A stretch of DNA of 64,000 bases from Myxococcales bacterium (GTDB lineage: Bacteria > Myxococcota_A > Polyangia > Polyangiales > Polyangiaceae). The notes beneath the pieces are model-generated. The model worked only from the letters and a program-made list of their open reading frames with translations, had not been told where the DNA came from and did no database searches. Below are positions 18,760-26,162 of this stretch, piece by piece (position 1 is the stretch's first letter; each line of letters begins with the position of its first letter). Location of the stretch: contig JADJCA010000009.1 in assembly GCA_016703425.1 (NCBI GenBank), positions 496,001 to 560,000 on the forward strand, given 5' to 3'. The position numbers were made by a program, and so were the translations under genes.

Positions 18760-19841
18760 GGGATCCGAAGACCGTCCTTGGACGGGTCGAAGAAGTGAAG
18801 CTTCTCAGTCCGCGCGCGCACGTGAAGGCGTTCGCCGGGGCGGCGCACCTCGAAGCCACTTCGTCGCACGCGAACGTCGAGGTCGCCGGCGCGCAGGAAG
18901 AGCACCGTCTCGGCGCCGAGCGGCTCGGTCGCCACGACCTCGAAAGGACCGTCGCCCGGCGCGTCCACGACCTCGAGGTCTTCGGGGCGAACACCGACGA
19001 GGACGCTCGAGGGCAAGGAAGCCGACGCATCCGCCGCTTCGAAAGGACCAAAACGCACGAGCCCCTCTCGCACCTCGCCCGGCACCACGTTCATCTTCGG
19101 AGTCCCGACGAAGGTCGCGACGAACGAGTCGGCGGGCCTCTCGTAGAGTTCGCGCGGCGTGGCGACTTGTCGGACCGCGCCTTGGCTCATGACGACGATG
19201 CGATCGGCGAGCGTCATGGCCTCGACTTGGTCATGGGTGACGTAGAGGCAAGCGCCCCGTAGCGTGCGGAGGATTTGCGCGAGTTCGACACGCAAGTCGT
19301 TGCGGAGCGCGGCGTCGAGGTTCGACAGCGGCTCGTCGAAGAGGAAGACCTTGGGCCGACGAACCAGGGCGCGGCCGATGGCGACCCGCTGACGTTCGCC
19401 GCCGCTGAGCTCCGCGGGCCGGCGCCGAAGGAGCGCTTCGATGCGGAGCACGCGCGCGACCTCGGAGAGGGCCGCCTCGCGCTCGGCCGCCGGCATGCGC
19501 CGCATGCGCAGCGGGAACGCGATGTTCTCGGCCACCGTCATGTGGGGGTAGAGGGCGTAGCCCTGAAAGACCATGGCCACGTCGCGATCTTGCGGCGCGA
19601 CGCCCTCAAGGGACCGGCCGCCGACGGAGATGGTGCCGCCGTCGGGTACGTCGAGGCCAGCGATGAGACGCAGGAGCGTCGACTTCCCGCAGCCGGAGGG
19701 GCCCACAATGACGATGCGTTCGCCGGCGTGAGCGTCCAACGACACGCCGCGGAGGGCCGCGGGTGCTTTCGACTCGCCGGGCCGCGGACGAAAGGACTTC
19801 GCCACGTCACGGAGCCGCACGACGACGTCGGATTCGGCCAC
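18756..19841 (-). CDS. ABC importer ATPase, MalK/UgpC type
   Basis: With the GTG start at 19841 this is 361 residues. The ABC motifs are Walker A GPSGCGKST, Q-loop MVFQGYALYPHM, signature LSGGERQRVAIGRALVRRP, Walker B VFLFDEPLSNLDA and the switch His in LYVTHDQVEAMTL. The C-terminal third is the MalK-type regulatory OB domain (VLVGVRPEDLEV; RLHVRARTEKLHFFD). An upstream ATG at 19880 would add 13 residues with no family support. It is the first gene of the importer and diverges from the metallophosphoesterase gene, the two starts being 53 bp apart. Confidence 0.92.
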   Translation of the reverse strand: MAESDVVVRLRDVAKSFRPRPGESKAPAALRGVSLDAHAGERIVIVGPSGCGKSTLLRLIAGLDVPDGGTISVGGRSLEGVAPQDRDVAMVFQGYALYPHMTVAENIAFPLRMRRMPAAEREAALSEVARVLRIEALLRRRPAELSGGERQRVAIGRALVRRPKVFLFDEPLSNLDAALRNDLRVELAQILRTLRGACLYVTHDQVEAMTLADRIVVMSQGAVRQVATPRELYERPADSFVATFVGTPKMNVVPGEVREGLVRFGPFEAADASASLPSSVLVGVRPEDLEVVDAPGDGPFEVVATEPLGAETVLFLRAGDLDVRVRRSGFEVRRPGERLHVRARTEKLHFFDPSKDGLRIP

Positions 19842-19894
19842 GGAGGCGCAGCTTACAGGGTCTCGCCGCCGCGGGAACATGGCATCCTTTGCCC

Positions 19895-20710
19895 GTGCTC
19901 ACGCTGGCCTTCATGACGGATCTTCACTTCGGCCCGGAAGCCCGCTTCGAGGGAAAGCTGCGAAAGCTCAGCCATCACGCCGCACGGCTGACGGAGGAGG
20001 TTGTTCGCGAGCTAAGGGAGACCGTGAAGCCCGAACTCCTCGTGAACCTGGGAGACGACATTGAGGACGAGTCCTACGAGGCCGACCTCGAGCGTTACCG
20101 ACGCTGCCAAGCGCTCCTCAAGGAGGGAGGTGCCCCTGTCGTCAACGTGGCGGGCAACCACGACGTGATCCACCTCGGGAAAGAGGAGCTCAACGCCAGC
20201 TGGGGGAGGCCTCGCGAGGCGCCGCTCCATTACTCGTTCGACGAGGGGCCCTTTCATTTCGTGGTGCTCCACACGCTGGAAAAGAGGGACGTCGACGTGA
20301 GCATTCCCTTGGCGCAGCTCCGATGGCTCGAGGCGGACTTGACGGAAACACAAAGGCCGACGGTCGTCTTCATGCACCATCCTGCGAGTGAGCAGGACCT
20401 CACCGGCAACCGCTGGTTTGCGAAGGCGCCGCACCTCGCGCTCGTGCGAGACCGAAGGGCGCTGCGTCACGTGTTCGAGGCATCCCGGAAGGTCGAGCTG
20501 GTGGTCAACGGTCACGTCCACTGGAACCACCTCGACGTGATCGAGGGCATCCCTTACGTGTCGGTGCAGAGCCTCATCGAAAACCTGGACGACGACGCGC
20601 CGGGCCGCCCAGCCAAGGCCTTTGCTGTCGCGCGGCTCGAAGAGCGACGGATCACCGTGCACGTCCACGGCGAGGAGCCGGCGCGGTATCAGTTCGAGCG
20701 ACGCCGCTGA
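19895..20710 (+). CDS. Calcineurin-like metallophosphoesterase
   Basis: The GTG at 19895 starts VLTLAFMTDLHFG, which supplies the first beta-strand and the D-x-H metal motif; an ATG start after it would delete this strand. Further dimetal residues are NLGDDIED, AGNHDVI, FMHHP and GHVHWNH, in the order and spacing of the calcineurin-like superfamily. The size (271 residues) suits a cytoplasmic phosphodiesterase or phosphatase such as the CpdA/Icc type. There is no signal peptide. The substrate is not deducible. Confidence 0.88.
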   Translation: MLTLAFMTDLHFGPEARFEGKLRKLSHHAARLTEEVVRELRETVKPELLVNLGDDIEDESYEADLERYRRCQALLKEGGAPVVNVAGNHDVIHLGKEELNASWGRPREAPLHYSFDEGPFHFVVLHTLEKRDVDVSIPLAQLRWLEADLTETQRPTVVFMHHPASEQDLTGNRWFAKAPHLALVRDRRALRHVFEASRKVELVVNGHVHWNHLDVIEGIPYVSVQSLIENLDDDAPGRPAKAFAVARLEERRITVHVHGEEPARYQFERRR

Positions 20711-21100
20711 GGGACAGGGAGCGCTCCGCGACGCTTCACGCCATCGGCGTCGCGCGCGCGTCGACGCAACAAGTCGGCTCCCGTCGACGGCACTCGTGAG
20801 CCCCCGATTCGGCCGCGGCCGTAACGGGAGCCTCGCGGCGGCGCGCTCTCCGCTTGTGCACGCTGGGGCGGCAGCTTGCCGCGAAGCAGTGCAATCCGCC
20901 GCGCATGACGGCAATGAACGCCACGGTCAAAAGCGAGGGACGGGTAGCTCGCGACACCGCAACGTCGGCACACGACGATGACGGGAGAGCCTCCTCGGTC
21001 GACGGGGCTGCGAGGAACTGGCTGTGGTGCGCGCTGTCGCGCGGGCGCGAACCGCTCCTTCTTGTTCGCCGCATCCACGCTCTCCGTCGTCACGGTGAGT
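20711..21100. other. Long non-coding stretch upstream of the peptide gene
   Basis: I see no convincing gene here: open frames are short, Arg-rich and lack ribosome sites. A 10-bp perfect palindrome CCGTCGACGG lies at 20781-20790, about 310 bp before the sigma54-like promoter, which is a possible distance for an enhancer-binding site, but such palindromes are easy to find by chance in GC-rich DNA. The region is the longest gene-free stretch in the window and would suit an activator-dependent promoter. Confidence 0.5.
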
Positions 21101-21116
21101 TGGCACTCCACGTGCT
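21101..21116 (+). promoter_or_regulatory. Candidate sigma54 (-24/-12) promoter for the peptide operon
   Basis: TGGCAC-TCCACG-TGCT fits the sigma54 consensus TGGCACG-N4-TTGCW: the -24 box is perfect over six bases and GG and GC have the exact spacing, with single changes at G7 and T12. The -12 C is at 21115, so transcription would start near 21127, giving a 26-base leader that holds the ribosome site and leads straight to the ATG at 21153. A sigma54 activator gene lies at 35263, but a direct link is not shown. Confidence 0.5.
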
Positions 21117-21140
21117 CCGCTTGGAGACGCAAACCCCAAC

Positions 21141-21146
21141 AAGGAG
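21141..21146 (+). promoter_or_regulatory. Strong ribosome binding site of the peptide gene
   Basis: AAGGAG sits six bases before the ATG at 21153, an unusually good Shine-Dalgarno match for this window, and supports both the start and real translation of this odd small gene. Confidence 0.8.
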
Positions 21147-21152
21147 ACCTCG

Positions 21153-21563
21153 ATGAATACGACGACGCTCGCGCCCCTCTCGGATCTGGAACTCTCTCTC
21201 TCGACCGGCGGTGACGTCTACGTTGCCTCCGACTACGATCCGAGCGGCTACGGGCCCGGCATCACCTACACCACCGAGGGAAACACCATCACCTACGAAA
21301 ACGAGAACGGAACGACCAGCTTCACCTGCCCCCCGGGAACCGACAATCTCGTCGGGTACGGGCCGTCGTACGACGGCTGCCAGGACTTCGGCTCGTTTGG
21401 CGCCACCGCATCGGACTACGGAGCCTTTGGTGAGTCGCCGACCGGTGATACGGGTGATAGCAGTGGCGGCGGCGACGGCGGCTTCGATGCCGGCGCGTTC
21501 AACGAGGGCCCCAGCAACGACGCCGGTTTCGGTGACTACGGCTTCGGCGCCATCTACGCATAA
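21153..21563 (+). CDS. Candidate double-glycine-leader peptide precursor, acidic and Gly/Tyr-rich
   Basis: The 136-residue product begins MNTTTLAPLSDLELSLSTGG. Residues 9-20 fit the LSxxELxxIxGG leader recognised by peptidase-containing ABC exporters (C39) in bacteriocins and many RiPPs; only the Ile position differs. Cleavage after Gly20 would release a 116-residue core made mostly of Gly, Asp, Tyr, Ser, Thr, Phe and Asn, with repeated aromatic-Gly motifs (SGYGPG, YGPSYDG, DFGSFG, DYGAFG, FGDYGFG) and only two Cys. The whole protein has no Lys, Arg or His. The next gene starts inside the stop codon. No exporter or protease is adjacent. An alternative is a simple secreted low-complexity protein. 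The leader match is seen; modification is inference. Confidence 0.72.
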   Translation: MNTTTLAPLSDLELSLSTGGDVYVASDYDPSGYGPGITYTTEGNTITYENENGTTSFTCPPGTDNLVGYGPSYDGCQDFGSFGATASDYGAFGESPTGDTGDSSGGGDGGFDAGAFNEGPSNDAGFGDYGFGAIYA

Positions 21564-23047
21564 TGGCGGCGGGTGCCCCCGTCATTGAGTGCGCCTCCCC
21601 TTTTGTCGAGCTTTCATCGCAGACCCTCGGGGAGTTCTGCCGCCGCTGGGAGGTCGACCGGCTGCGACTCGTCGGCTCGGCGAAGAACGGCCCGTTTCGG
21701 CCGGACTCGGACCTCGACTTCGTGTTTTACGGGTCCTTTCGCGCGCGAATCTTCGATCCGAACGGTCGACCGTGTCGCGCGGCAACCGACGAGCTACGCA
21801 CGCTCGTCGGTCGTTCCGTTGACCTTGTCTCCGCGCGCCTCGCGCTTGCGAATCCCTTCATCGCTCACGATTTTTTCGTTCGCCAAGAGTTCACACGCCA
21901 CCAAGGTCTCCTGTGGAACGTGCAGCACGCGGTCGCCAGCCTTGCGGCGGCGGGCCCGCCCGAACCTGCGCTTCTTGATCTCGTCAAGCGCCGCACGTTC
22001 GAGGCGGCCCTCGTGTCCCTGGGCCGCGCCTGCGAGAGAGAGAGCAGCATCGCCGAGTGGCGCCGCATCGGACTTGGGGCGCTTCCGTGGGAAGAGGCTC
22101 GTGCGGCGCTAGGGCCCATCGTACGAGCCCTGCACGCGGTCACGGACCTTCCACCATGGCCGTGCGATCGCGACCTGGCGACGCTCGTGAATGCCATCGT
22201 CTCGCACTCAGCGCTCGTCGCTGAAGTGACAGCGCGCGAGCTACCGGCAAGCCCCGCGCTCCCCGAGGACACCATCCGGGAGGCCGGGGGAGACGTTCCC
22301 GAAGTCCCGGCGGAGGGAGCGGCGTGGCCTTCCGCCGACGCGCCGGTCCTGATGCTGGATAGTGAACTCCATCCGCAGAGCCGCGCGGCAGAGCTCACAG
22401 GGCTCTGTCGCCGCTTTGGGATCTTCCGTCTCGTTGAATCACGAAACGCTCGAGCCAGTGTGCCTCAGTATGCCGCGTTCGCCGAAACCGACGCTCGCCT
22501 CTACGCCGCCCCCGGCTTCATCGCGAACGACGCAGTGCAGGCCTTCGGGGACCTAGGCGCCACCTTGCTCTGCGCCCGACGCATCGCGGTCCTCGACAAC
22601 CCCTTCGCGGCGTACAACGCGTTCATCAGACGGGCCTTTTCACCACGAGACGAAGGTGCGTGGTTCGTTCACGCGGCACGCAATCGACTCCGAGACTTCG
22701 CGGAAGCAACGCCAGCGACGCGCCTTCGGGGCTGCGGTGCGGCGCTTCTGCGCCTCGGGCGGGCCGCGCGATGCCTCTCCATCGAGGACCTGGACAGCCT
22801 CGGGCTCCGCGCCTTGCCGTGGGAGGAACTTCGCGCGGCGTTCGACCCGTGGCTGTCGCGCGAGCCTGACGCACGTCTTCCCTCCGCAGAAACCGTTGGC
22901 GAACTCGCCCAGGCCTGCTTGAGGGAACACTCGGCGATGCGCCGCGTGGGCGCGATGGCGCTTACGCACCGACCTTGGGTTCCGCAAGAACTGATGACCC
23001 TCGCGCTCGGTAACATGCGGCCCGAAGCCGCGCACGACTGGCGCTAA
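21563..23047 (+). CDS. Duplicated minimal nucleotidyltransferase-like protein, coupled to the peptide gene
   Basis: The 494-residue protein starts in a TAATG overlap with the peptide gene. The first half has a Pol-beta-type motif, LVGSAKNGPFRPDSDLDFVF (Gly38-Ser39, Asp50, Asp52), and a third carboxylate in SVDLVS (Asp87), followed by LANPFIAHDFF, in the style of MNT/KNTase enzymes. A helical stretch ends FEAALVSLGRACERESS and GALPWEEARAALGPIV, loosely like HEPN/DUF86 partners. The second half repeats the same order (LCRRFGIFRLVES; LDNPFAAYNAF; GAALLRLGRAA; RALPWEELRAAF) but has lost the Gly-Ser and paired Asp residues. So one active and one degenerate module share a chain. Transfer of a nucleotide to the peptide is a hypothesis from gene coupling only. 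Confidence 0.78.
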   Translation: MAAGAPVIECASPFVELSSQTLGEFCRRWEVDRLRLVGSAKNGPFRPDSDLDFVFYGSFRARIFDPNGRPCRAATDELRTLVGRSVDLVSARLALANPFIAHDFFVRQEFTRHQGLLWNVQHAVASLAAAGPPEPALLDLVKRRTFEAALVSLGRACERESSIAEWRRIGLGALPWEEARAALGPIVRALHAVTDLPPWPCDRDLATLVNAIVSHSALVAEVTARELPASPALPEDTIREAGGDVPEVPAEGAAWPSADAPVLMLDSELHPQSRAAELTGLCRRFGIFRLVESRNARASVPQYAAFAETDARLYAAPGFIANDAVQAFGDLGATLLCARRIAVLDNPFAAYNAFIRRAFSPRDEGAWFVHAARNRLRDFAEATPATRLRGCGAALLRLGRAARCLSIEDLDSLGLRALPWEELRAAFDPWLSREPDARLPSAETVGELAQACLREHSAMRRVGAMALTHRPWVPQELMTLALGNMRPEAAHDWR

Positions 23048-23056
23048 CCGACGTTC

Positions 23057-24145
23057 CTACACGACGCCGAGCCAGCGGTCGGCGACGGCCAAGAGCAGCG
23101 TCACGTCGAAGGGGCGCTTCGCGCGGTCGCGCTCCAGGCACTCCGATACGGCCGCCGCCACGTCGGGCGCCACGTCGGGGACGACCTCGGCCAGCGGCGA
23201 GAGCGGGCGCGCCGAAACGCTCCGCATGATTTGCCCGACGCTGCCGCCTTCGAAGGGCTTCTTGCCGCTCAAGCACTCGTAGAGAACGACCCCGACGGCC
23301 CAAACGTCGGCGCGCGCATCAATGTCGCTCTCGCCATAGAGCTGCTCCGGGGCCATGTAGTGCGGCGTGCCCATGAAGGCCTTGTCGCGCGTGAGCACGC
23401 TCGTCGCCGCCGCGGCGCCTTCCGTGGCCGTGAGGCGCGCGAGCCCGAAGTCGAGGAGTCGGCCGGAAACAGCGCCGGTTCCGTCATGGGCGCTCTCGAG
23501 AAAAATGTTCGCGGGCTTAATGTCACGGTGCACGATGCCAAGGGCATGCGCGGCGGCGAGTGCCGACAACACGGGTCGCAAGACGAAGAGCGCCTCTGGC
23601 ACGGTGATGCGGCCACGACGAGCGAGCAGCTGATCGAGCGATTCGCCGACGAGCAGATCCATCACCATGACGAGCGGCCCGTTCGGGGACGACTCGAAGA
23701 TGTCATGGACCTCGACGACGGCAGGGTGACGCAAGACGCCACCCACGCGTGCTTCACGGAGGAAACGCTTGGTCAGATCGGGATCGGTGAACTTCGTGAA
23801 CTTCAGGGCCACGGGCTTACGCGTCAGCACGTGGCGAGCAGCCCAAACGACGCCGAGGCCCCCTTCGCCCAAGATGCGCTCGAGCTGGTAGCGGCCCACA
23901 ACGTCGCCTGGCAAGAGGCTGTGCACCGTCGCCGGTGTCGCGGTGCGCCCTGCGGAGCCGGGCGGCGGTGGCTCGCTGGCCACCGTGTGCGCGAGGGCGG
24001 GGTCGTGGCGGAGGCGCACAAGACTACCCACGGTTTCGCGACAGGCCGCACACTCGTCGAGGTGGCGTGCGTGGTCGGCGCGGACGTCGGTCGGCAGCTC
24101 CCCGTCGGCGAGCAGCGCGAGGACATTCTCGTCGGGGCAACCCAC
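23057..24145 (-). CDS. Zinc-finger anti-sigma-like domain fused to a Ser/Thr kinase
   Basis: From GTG 24145 the 362-residue protein starts VGCPDENVLALLADGELP and has HARHLDECAACRE, the H-x3-C-x2-C signature of zinc-binding anti-sigma (ZAS) domains. A kinase domain follows from GRYQLERILGEGGLG with the lysine in VALKF, HRDIKPAN, DFGLAR and TPHYMAPEQL, all complete. It ends just after the kinase domain, with no transmembrane helix, so it should be cytoplasmic. It faces the sigma factor gene at 24336 across 190 bp. The likely idea is that the ZAS part binds a sigma factor and the kinase part controls this, but this is inference. Confidence 0.88.
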   Translation of the reverse strand: MGCPDENVLALLADGELPTDVRADHARHLDECAACRETVGSLVRLRHDPALAHTVASEPPPPGSAGRTATPATVHSLLPGDVVGRYQLERILGEGGLGVVWAARHVLTRKPVALKFTKFTDPDLTKRFLREARVGGVLRHPAVVEVHDIFESSPNGPLVMVMDLLVGESLDQLLARRGRITVPEALFVLRPVLSALAAAHALGIVHRDIKPANIFLESAHDGTGAVSGRLLDFGLARLTATEGAAAATSVLTRDKAFMGTPHYMAPEQLYGESDIDARADVWAVGVVLYECLSGKKPFEGGSVGQIMRSVSARPLSPLAEVVPDVAPDVAAAVSECLERDRAKRPFDVTLLLAVADRWLGVV

Positions 24146-24335
24146 GGCAGTAGTGTAGTGCGGGGAGTCGGCGATTCGTACGCAGAATTGCGCGGGCCGA
24201 TGATGCGAGGGCCACCCAATTCCGCGTGCCTGCCGTCCCTCTGCGCGCTCCACAGTCCATCGCGACGCGCGGTGAATCTTTGGCGCCGACGTTTCGTGGA
24301 TCGACCCGCCTCGGCGGTGGGTCTACGCTGTCGAT

Positions 24336-25133
24336 GTGCCCCCGGTGAACGAAGCCGAGCTCATGGACGCGCTCGAAGGCCTCGACCTTCCAGCCCTTGG
24401 CACTTCTGTCACTCAGGTGGCGAAGTTCTGCGTCGAGAAGGACGTGGCGCCGGCGCACCTCGGCGAGGCGGCGCTGGTGGTCGCCTGCGGCGCGCGAAGC
24501 GCCGCCGCGCTCGCCGAGTTCGAGCGCCGCTACGCCGCAGAGTTCGTCGGCGCGCTGTCGCGCTTCCGCCTCGATCGTGCCGCCATCGACGAGATCAGTC
24601 AGCGGGTCCGCGAAAAGCTCTTCGTCGGTGACGCCAGCTCGCCACCGCGGATTCTCAACTACGCCGGGCGCGGCGCGCTCGTGAGCTTCCTCCGCGCCGT
24701 GATCGTGCGAACTGCCATCGACGTGCGGCGTCACGAGAAGCTCGAGCCAGCGCCGACCGATGACGCCGAACCGCTGCTCCGCGTGGCGCAGGCGACCGAC
24801 GACCCGGAGCTCGAAAACATCCGCGCCAGATACGCGGCGCCGTTCCGTGACGCGATCCGTGACGCCGTCCGCTCCCTCGATGCGGACGAACGCAACGCCC
24901 TGCGCCTTCACGTGACCGAAGGCCTCACGCTCGACGAGGTGGCACGCATCTACGGCGTGCACCGTGCGACGGCGGCGCGCTGGATCCAGTCGGCGCGCGA
25001 TCAAATTCTGCTGCGCACCAAGCGCCTCCTGAGCGAGCGCTTGCGCCTGAGCCCGCCGGAGTTTGACAGCCTCGTGCGCCTTTGCCGGAGCCGCCTCGAA
25101 CTCACGTTCTCCGGCGCCGACGCGGCGCCGTAA
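24336..25133 (+). CDS. Sigma-70 family (ECF-like) RNA polymerase sigma factor, myxobacterial type
   Basis: The 265-residue protein (GTG start) has a region 2-like segment (FERRYAAEFVGALSRFR to ALVSFLRAVIVRTAIDVRR), in which LRAVIVRTAIDVRR is the expected DNA-melting helix. Region 4 reads VRSLDADERNALRLHVTEGL, TLDEVARIYGVHRATAARWI, a good helix-turn-helix for -35 binding. It is longer than a usual ECF factor at both ends and resembles the sigma family described in Myxococcales (TIGR03001 type), though that needs a profile search. It is divergent from the ZAS-kinase gene, its probable control partner. Confidence 0.85.
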   Translation: MPPVNEAELMDALEGLDLPALGTSVTQVAKFCVEKDVAPAHLGEAALVVACGARSAAALAEFERRYAAEFVGALSRFRLDRAAIDEISQRVREKLFVGDASSPPRILNYAGRGALVSFLRAVIVRTAIDVRRHEKLEPAPTDDAEPLLRVAQATDDPELENIRARYAAPFRDAIRDAVRSLDADERNALRLHVTEGLTLDEVARIYGVHRATAARWIQSARDQILLRTKRLLSERLRLSPPEFDSLVRLCRSRLELTFSGADAAP

Positions 25134-25163
25134 GCTCCCTTGAGCGAGGACGCCAGCTCAGGT

Positions 25164-26162
25164 CTAGGGCGCGCGGACAGCCCAGCCGAGTCCGCCGCCG
25201 TCGACGGGCGGTCGCTCTGGCTCGGGGCGGGTGAGGAAATACGTCGTCGTAGCCGCGCCGGCGAGGACGACGCCAGCGCCCGCCCAAAACCACCACCTTT
25301 GCACGAGCGAAGGCTTGTCAACGGAGAGCTTCGCGGTCACGTCAACCGTTTGCCCTGGGTCGACGACGGCCTGCGTCTCGAAGGGCAAGAACCCCTTCTT
25401 CTTCACCGTCACGCGGTAGCGGCCAGCGGGCCTCGAGATCGTAAGGGGCGCGAGCCCTACATCGAAGTCGTCGAGCGTGACCTGACCACCCTCCGGTGCG
25501 GAGGCGACGCGCAACGTGGCGGGCAACTTGTCGAGCTCGAGCCGCAGCGACTTGGTCGTCCCCGGCGCGAGGGTCTCGTTGCGGACCGCGTCGGCGAAGC
25601 CACGTCGCGAGACCGTCAACACATGATTGCCGGGATCAAGGAGCACGCGGAAGGCGCCCTTCGGCGCGGGCGCGCCGGGGCCCGGTGGCAGTGTGCCGGC
25701 GAGCAGAACGGAGCGGTCGTCGACGGTGAAGGCCTCGAGCGGCGCGCCGTCGATGGAAAGGGTGGCTTCGTCGGGTAGGAGCTCGAGGTCCCACGTGGCT
25801 TGGAGCTTGGTCACCTCGTCCACGGCGCGGCGGGTTTCTTCGGCGAGGGCCGGCGACAGCTCCTTCTCGCCGCTCTTCTTGTGCTCGCGAAGGGCGCGCT
25901 CGAAATCTCGCCGCGCGAGCATGTAGCGCCCCGTCGCGCGATGGCATGCCCCGATGTTGAAGGTCGTGACGGCGTGGGGCCGCACCTTCGCCGACTCTTC
26001 GAAGGCGGCAAGCGCCTCGGCCCACTGCGCTTCGCGCACGAGCTTCGCGCCGCGAAGAAACGCATCGCGGGCGCCTTTCGTGTCCGCCTCATCGGCGGAC
26101 GCCGACGAGGCGAGCAAGAGCGCAGCAGCGAACGCCAAGAGCGCGACTCGACGGAGCAACAT
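25164..26162 (-). CDS. Secreted TPR/PEGA-domain protein (module 2)
   Basis: The 332-residue protein has a clear signal peptide (MLLRRVALLAFAAALLLASSASA). A TPR-like helical region (FLRGAKLVREAQWAEALAAF, TTFNIGACHRATGRYMLARR) follows, then two PEGA-like beta modules: LLDPGNHVLTVSRRGF and LRVASAPEGGQVTLDD leading to PAGRYRVTVKKKGFLPF. A C-terminal transmembrane helix (WWFWAGAGVVLAGAATTTYFL) is followed by a short Pro-rich tail. PEGA domains are usually extracytoplasmic and cell-wall-linked. The start lies 74 bases inside the annotated 3' end of the kinase gene, although a frameshift would remove this overlap. It is the partner protein of the third kinase/TPR pair. Confidence 0.85.
   Translation of the reverse strand: MLLRRVALLAFAAALLLASSASADEADTKGARDAFLRGAKLVREAQWAEALAAFEESAKVRPHAVTTFNIGACHRATGRYMLARRDFERALREHKKSGEKELSPALAEETRRAVDEVTKLQATWDLELLPDEATLSIDGAPLEAFTVDDRSVLLAGTLPPGPGAPAPKGAFRVLLDPGNHVLTVSRRGFADAVRNETLAPGTTKSLRLELDKLPATLRVASAPEGGQVTLDDFDVGLAPLTISRPAGRYRVTVKKKGFLPFETQAVVDPGQTVDVTAKLSVDKPSLVQRWWFWAGAGVVLAGAATTTYFLTRPEPERPPVDGGGLGWAVRAP

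Noticed and set aside
20854..21156. Short open frame in the gap before the peptide gene
   Set aside because: It has no ribosome site, overlaps the sigma54-like promoter and the peptide start, and its composition is shadow-like.
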